Below are positions 58,215 to 64,000 of a stretch of 64,000 nt of DNA, piece after piece. How positions within the stretch are numbered: position 1 is the first letter of the stretch; the number at the start of each line of letters is the position of its first letter. The stretch is from contig NC_079220.1 of assembly GCF_029633865.1 (NCBI RefSeq), positions 59,357,612-59,421,611 of the forward strand. The letters are read 5' to 3'. The notes under the pieces were generated by a model. The model did not search any database. It was given only the letters and a program-made list of their open reading frames with translations, and was not told where the DNA came from. This stretch comes from Lampris incognitus. Its lineage: Eukaryota; Chordata; Actinopteri; Lampriformes; Lampridae. The position numbers and the translations under genes are program-made.

Positions 58215-58680
58215 CTAACACCAATGCTAGGTTTGCAGGTTCAACAGCATCTCTACTTTGTAAGGAAACTTACACGTTTTAATGTGGACAGAATTGTGCT
58301 GACACTGTTTTACAAGAGCTTCATTCACAGCATATTGACTTTGTATTGAGTGTTGGTGGGGAGACAAGAACAATCTGGACAGGATTGTTAAACTGGGTGG
58401 CAAGATAGCTGGGGAACCAATGTGCAGTATTACATACATGACAGACCAGTACACCATGAATTTAGCTCACAAGATCATAGCAGATCCACTGCAGCCTCTG
58501 TGGTCTGAATATGCACTTTTACCTTCGGGGCAAAGGTGTAGCATGCCCAGGATGTGGACTAAAACAGGCATCACACCCTTTGCCCCTCGCAGCATTCAGC
58601 TGCTTAACAAATTCGGATCGCATGGTCTGAATTTGGCACTTTCTTATGAGAGGCCGTCTAGGCCATAATTCTCAGCTTAC
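58215..58680 (+). pseudogene. Second LINE fragment, C-terminal region
   Basis: Reads NLDRIVKLGGKIAGEPM, then DQYTMNLAHKIIADPLQPLW and YALLPSGQRCSMPRMWTKTG, typical of the end of another fish LINE reverse transcriptase. It joins abruptly to the previous fragment at about 58210, so the locus is a mosaic. Confidence 0.65.
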
Positions 58681-58899
58681 ACTCTCTCACACAGAGAATT
58701 ATGAATTATGAGAATTATTGAGAGTTATGGCCTATACAGCTTCTCATACTATCTGGCACTTCTTGAACTTGATGTCCTTTATCGATTTTCGCAATTAGGC
58801 TTTTTATTGTATTTTAAAATGCTATGCTTTATGTTATATAATGTGCTGTCATGTATGGTTGTTTATTTTTTTTAAATTCTTTTTTACTCTTTGTAAAGC

Positions 58900-59340
58900 G
58901 CAAGTCAAGTCAAGTTTAGTATTTATATAGCACATTTAAAACAACCACAGTTGAACCAAAGTGCTGCACAAGCTTAAAATACAATATAAAATAAGTAGCA
59001 CATATGAATATAAAAATATATGTAAAAAAGGCAGTAAAATAAAGAAATTAAAATGTAAACACAAGAGTACAAGTATATTTCCACAATAAAATCACAGTGT
59101 CAAGCTCAACTTGAATTGAATGCCAGCGAGAAGAGGTAGGTCTTTAACCAAGATTTAAAAGTCTCTAGGGTCTGAGCAGATCTTATGTGTACTGGTAAGT
59201 TGTTCCAGAGATCAGGGGCAGCAACTACAAAAGACTCTGTCGCCCCTGTTCTTAAGCCTGGATCTGGGAACATGTAAGAGCATCTGGTTTGCTGACCTGA
59301 GTGCTCTGACTGGTGTATGATAATGTATTAGCTCAGATAA
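58900..59340. repeat. Interspersed repeat (TATTTATATAGCACATTT type)
   Basis: CAAGTTTAGTATTTATATAG, then AACCAAAGTGCTGCACAAGC and CTGGATCTGGGAACATGTAA, a widespread fish repeat style. A short related piece (CATTTTATTTATATAGCACT) is near 47020. Class unknown. Confidence 0.45.
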
Positions 59341-59344
59341 ATAA

Positions 59345-60230
59345 GATGGAGAAAGTTGCTACCTGGGAAAGGTGAGAAAGCCCTTACTGTGGTGTTTACA
59401 GTTTGTACTTGAGCCCCACCAGATGTGGCCATTGTTGGTGTGTAAGATACCCAAAGCCAAGGTGGAGAATTATGCCAAGGGGGCTGAGCATTGGTCAGGA
59501 GGCAGGAGAGCCAGAAGTGGTCCAGGTCTCAATTTACCTCTTTCCTATGTGTCAGTATAGGTGCAGAGATAGGAGCATGTTGGCTGAACTAGGCTCTTGA
59601 AAGCCTAGAATAGCTGTGTGCTGGTCAGCTTTGGCAAAATGAGAGGCTTTCTATAAAGATGTTAGATATTACCTATAAAGATATTATTTCATTGAAATAT
59701 ATGAGCACTGAGGGTTTTTATTTTCAGTAGTAGTAGTAGTAGTAGTATCTAATGCCCTTCCCAGTACAGGCTCTCATAATTTTTTATGGCAGCATTCAAA
59801 TTTGGGCAAATTGAAAGAATGCTTACCTGACAAGAAAGCTCCATTAGGGCAAATCCTTTAATACCTCATCCAACTGCAGGAAAGCTAGGTTAGCCTACAT
59901 TAGCAGCAACAACAGACACCATAATAGATGGCACAAATATAAGCTTCGCACCAGCTCTTTTGAGTAGTTGCAAGGAGTTTACTGCCCCCCCCACACACAC
60001 ACATATTCTTAACATGACTGATGAATTGGCATGTGTGTGGATAGCCCAAGTGAAAATGCACCTTACATCTTCTAGCTCTGTTCACTCAGGAGGTGCAGCA
60101 CGTGGTTCACCATGTATCGGTATCCTCCTGGACTAACCTAATAGAGAGATTACCTCCAAAATGACAAGCCAAATTAGACTGAATGTCAATCACTGTAACT
60201 GTGGTCCTAGCAGAGAACATAAATTCCTCT
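59345..60230. other. Intergenic DNA, no clear gene
   Basis: Contains (AGT)n near 59728-59748 and several small open frames. Nothing else supported. Confidence 0.45.
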
Positions 60231-60252
60231 GACCAATGAGTCTCATTTCTCA

Positions 60253-60621
<369 letters not shown>

Positions 60622-60639
60622 GTAATTTACTGACATATG

Positions 60640-60790
60640 TATTCTGTCTTGCTCCTACTGACTTTCCTTCCTCTTCTCTCCCGTGCATACCTCCACCTCT
60701 CCAGGCTCTCCTCAACCTGCACCCTACTCTCACTACAGATCACAATGTCATCCGTGAACATGGTAGTCCACGGAGACTCCTGCCTGATCT
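60640..60790 (-). mobile_element. RTE-like LINE reverse-transcriptase fragment
   Basis: Matches 10757-10905 closely (TCTTGCTCCTACTGACTTTC, CAGATCACAATGTCATCCG), i.e. the FADD region read on the minus strand. It starts directly after the myosin fragment. Confidence 0.8.
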
Positions 60791-60959
60791 AAACAATAGT
60801 CCCTATACCAAATCCCAGTGTCATGGTGTTAGCATACTGACTCCTGGGTCTGACATGATGCAAGGCAAATTAATTTGCAACATAAGAAAAGCAACATCAG
60901 GCAATAAAAAGACATTTAGATCCTTGCTTGTGTTGTATTGACTCTCAGCTGTACGCCGC

Positions 60960-61320
60960 TTTGGATTACAGTGCAGTGTGAGATGATAATCAGAAGCTTC
61001 AAATTCTATTTGATCGTAGGCAGCAGCAAACAGGAAGGTATTCAGCCTTGATCTAAAAGACCGGAGGGTTGCAGCAGACCTGCAGGTTTCTGGGAGCTTG
61101 TTCCAGATATGTGTGGTGCATAAAAACTGAAAGCTGCCTCTCCATGTTTAGTGTTATGATATAATGCAAACTGATCCTTGCCCGTCAGATTTGTATAACC
61201 CCACAGTTTATCATTTGGATGTTGGCAGAAGCTGATCATGGCCAGATAACTGAAAAAATGTAGACGAATGTTCAAATGGGGTCAGTGTGGACCCACTTTT
61301 TCTGTAATGTATTGGAAATG
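60960..61320. repeat. Interspersed repeat, class unknown
   Basis: CAGCCTTGATCTAAAAGACC and GGGAGCTTGTTCCAGATATG resemble wording in the repeat at 58900-59340 (GTTGTTCCAGAGATCAGGGG). Both look like related interspersed families. Confidence 0.4.
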
Positions 61321-61479
61321 AACCGAGACAAAGGGTTTTATTGTATTGTTAAACTTCGGGGTGTTAAATTGACTTTTCTGTGATCACATGATCTTTTGGC
61401 CTGGTCTCCCTCAGTCCACATGTAAACTGACAGTGTACTGGCTAGAAGATTAATCTTGACCAGGCAGAAACCAACCGTA

Positions 61480-61950
61480 TCTCCCTCTCATACCACTGGA
61501 TAAGAGGAGTCATCCTCTATTTTCTTAGACTGGAAAAAAACAGATTTTCATTAAGAGGCTCCAATAAATTTGGGAAAACATGAGGTCCATTCTTTCAATT
61601 TGTTCAGAAAATGAATTTCCCATTTATCCCCGATGGAGGCAGCAGCTCTTACGGCTTAGAGGGGCATTAATATTGAGTTTGTTGTGACGTGGGTGACGTG
61701 CTGCTGCACTGACTATTAGTTTCTGTTATTGACACGGTTTATTATTAGCTGACTGATGGGGTTTTCTTTTTTCCCTTCTTATCTCTTTTTTATCTCTTTT
61801 TGTTGTTTGTTTATGGTTGTGTTGTGTTTGTTTGTGTTCTTCGTTGCTGTGGGTTGTTATAGAGGGAAAATATACTTCTTACTCTTTGTAAATGCTCTGA
61901 TGACACAAGTGTATTTTTTGCAAAGCCCAGTCCAAAAAAAAAAAAAAAAA
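61480..61950 (+). pseudogene. L1/Tx1-like LINE 3' end with poly(A)
   Basis: Reads LRLEKNRFSLRGSNKFGKT then GPFFQFVQKMNFP, as in the 5040-5835 fragment, followed by T-rich 3' sequence and a 17-A tail at about 61934-61950. Confidence 0.65.
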
Positions 61951-62014
61951 GAAACTTGATAGTGTTCTTTCTTCTCTCAATAAAGACCACTGGTCAGTCA
62001 GCACTATGTGTTAA

Positions 62015-63375
62015 ACTAGATTGTTTAACACAGTCTTGGAAAGTGAGAGGATGCCCGAGGAGTGGAGAAGAAGCATAGTGGTACCGATTTTCAAGAACAA
62101 GGCCGATGTGCAGAACTGCAGCAACTACAGAAGTATAAAGTTGATCAGCCACAGCATGAAGATATGGGAAAGAGTAATAGAAGCTAGGTTAAGAGGAGGA
62201 GAGGTGATGATCAGCAGCAGCAGTATGGTTTCATGTCATGAAAGAGCACCACAGATGTGATGTTTGCTTTGAGAATGTTGATGGAGAAGTATAGAGAAGG
62301 TCAGAAGGAGTTACACTGTGTCTTTGTAGATTTAGAGAAAGCATAGGACAGGGTGCCGAGAGAGGAGGTGTGGTATTGTATGAGGAAGTCGGGAGTGACA
62401 GAGAAGTATGTAGGAGTGGTGCAGGATATGTATGAGGGCAGTGTGACAGTGGTGAGGTGTGGGGTTGGAATGACAGATGGGTTCAAGGTGGAGGTGGGAT
62501 TACATCAAGGATTGGCTCTGAGCCCTTTCTTGTTTGCAATGGTGATGGACAGGTTGACAGCCAAGATCAGGCAGGAGTCTCCGTGGACGATGATGTTCGC
62601 GGATGACATTGTGATCTGTAGCGAGAGTAGGGTGCAGGTGGAGGAGAGCCTGGAGAGGTGAAGGTATGCACTGGAGAGAAGAGGAATGAAAGTCAGTAGG
62701 AGCAAGACGGAATACCTATGCGTGAGTGAGAGGGAGGACAGTGGAATGGTGAGGATGCAAGGAGTGGAGGTGACGAAGGCGTATGAGTTTAAATACTTGG
62801 GGTCAACTGTGCTAAGTAATGGGGAGCACAGGAAGAGAGGTGAAGAAGAGAGTGCAGGCAGGGTGGAGTGGGTGGAGAAGAGTGTCAGGAGTGATGTGTG
62901 ACAGAAGGGTATCAGCAAGAGTTAAAGGGAAGGTTTACAAGATGGTTGTGAGACCAGCTATGTTATATGGTTTGGAGACAGTGGCCCTGATGAAAAGACA
63001 GGAGGAGGAGCTGGAGGTGGCAGAGATGAAGATGATAAGATTTCCACTGGGAGTGATGAAGAAGGACAGGATTAGGAACGAGTATATTAGAGGGACAGCT
63101 CAGGTTGGACGGTTTGGAGACAAAGCAAGAGAGACAAGATGGAGATGGTGTGGACATGTGTGGAGGAGAGATGCTGGGTATACTGGGAGAAGGATGCTGA
63201 ATATGGAGCTGCCAGGGAAGAGGAGAAGAGGAAGGTCCAAGAGGAGGTTTATGGATGTGGTGAGGGAGGACATGCAGGTGGCTGGTGTGACAGAGGAAGA
63301 CGCAGAAGACAAGAAGAGATGGAAACGGATGATCCACTGGGGCGCCCCCTAACGGCAGCAGCCGGAAGTAGTAAT
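62015..63375 (+). pseudogene. RTE-like LINE, 5'-truncated copy with intact FADD
   Basis: Reads VLESERMPEEWRRSIVVPIF, then MFADDIVICSESRVQVEESL and a C-terminus ending KRMIHWGAP. Frame breaks occur at about 62240 and 62345 (a TAG replaces the Tyr codon in KAYDRVP) and near 62661 and 62830. Same family as 7103-13200. Confidence 0.85.
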
Positions 63376-63589
63376 GTTCATGTGAGTGAAAGTGAACTTA
63401 ACCTTGACACAGCCTGGGGTTGACAAAGTGCCAATTTTAGCTCGATTTATTTTTTTTAAGCGAAACTTTATACAACAGGCTCCTGCTCATGAACAGAAAT
63501 CCCTACATCAGAGATGTAGTCAAGAAATTGAAGAAAAAAGACTTAAAATGAAAAAATAAAAGAATAAGTAGCTCAATAGAAAACTATAT

Positions 63590-63781
63590 ATTTAGCTTTA
63601 CGTAACATTTCCGCCTTGGGAGCGTGACGTCATCAAGCGACGACTGGTCAGCAACTCAGCTGTTGTGGGAAGAGGAAGAGACGAAGTGAGCGAAAAGAAA
63701 AGGGGAGAAAAGAGCTCCACGGAGCTCGGCTAGCGGTTAAAAATAATACGATAAAAGAATGAGTAGATCAATGAAGAAACA

Positions 63782-63834
<53 letters not shown>

Positions 63835-63960
63835 GCCGACGTAACGTTTCCGCTTTGGGGGAGTGACGTCATGGCGTGATGACTGGTCAACAACTCAGCT
63901 GTTGTGGGAAGAAGAGGAAGAGACGAAGTGAGCCCAAAGAAAAGAAAAGGGGGGAGAGAG
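63590..63960. repeat. Duplicated 130-bp block with a perfect CRE, separated by (AT)n
   Basis: The first copy (about 63597-63710) and second (about 63838-63955) share GACTGGTCAGCAACTCAGCT, TTGTGGGAAGAGGAAGAGAC and GAAGTGAGC. Each carries TGACGTCA (63625-63632 and 63864-63871). A (TA)n run of about 50 bp lies at 63783-63831. A (GATA)-rich run begins at about 63970. Confidence 0.85.
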
Positions 63961-64000
63961 ACAGAGAACGATAGATAGACAGATAGAGAGATAGACAGAT

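Overview
The window is eukaryotic nuclear DNA, almost certainly from a teleost fish. It has long introns, GT-AG splice sites, vertebrate gene content and a dense load of fish-type transposons (Tc1, hAT, RTE-like, L1/Tx1-like and Penelope-like elements, tRNA-derived SINEs). I cannot name the species. Three host genes lie on the plus strand, and all their coding exons visible here can be joined in a continuous reading frame: the 3' part of kctd13 (1-24981), complete hirip3 (30113-40802, 449 aa) and complete antkmt/fam173a (47343-55213, 237 aa). Nearly everything else is intronic or intergenic repeat DNA.

Region by region. (1) 1-25,000: kctd13, a CUL3 adaptor for RhoA turnover. Its third visible intron holds an apparently intact Tc1-like transposon (5881-7100), an RTE-like LINE split by a hAT element that itself carries a SINE (7103-13200), and a Penelope-like remnant with a GIY-YIG endonuclease and hammerhead-ribozyme motifs (13232-14350). 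Its last intron holds a 5.9-kb satellite of a 35-bp unit with higher-order structure (15477-21370) and a dead L1/Tx1-like LINE (about 21970-24690). (2) 25,000-30,000: a 5' fragment of U2 snRNA bracketed by target-site duplications, SINEs and two more broken LINEs. (3) 30,113-41,122: hirip3, a CHZ-domain histone chaperone; its exon-1 donor site has been amplified into a 15-bp minisatellite, and two Tc1-like relics sit in its introns. (4) 41,900-46,880: two intergenic minisatellites (48-bp and 42-bp units). (5) 47,343-55,213: antkmt, a mitochondrial lysine methyltransferase; its introns hold a 1-kb near-palindrome, a 15-bp minisatellite and a 61-bp minisatellite whose unit carries a copy of the gene's last 3' splice site. 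(6) 55,214-64,000: Penelope and Tc1 relics, LINE pieces, a broken skeletal/cardiac-type myosin heavy-chain fragment and a duplicated block with a perfect CRE.

The three genes do not form an operon; each has its own reading frame and probably its own promoter. KCTD13 and HIRIP3 are close neighbours in human 16p11.2, which supports the kctd13 call. The most unusual features are two adjacent genes in which an authentic splice site is part of a tandem array, and three hammerhead-ribozyme-like motifs tied to Penelope-like elements.
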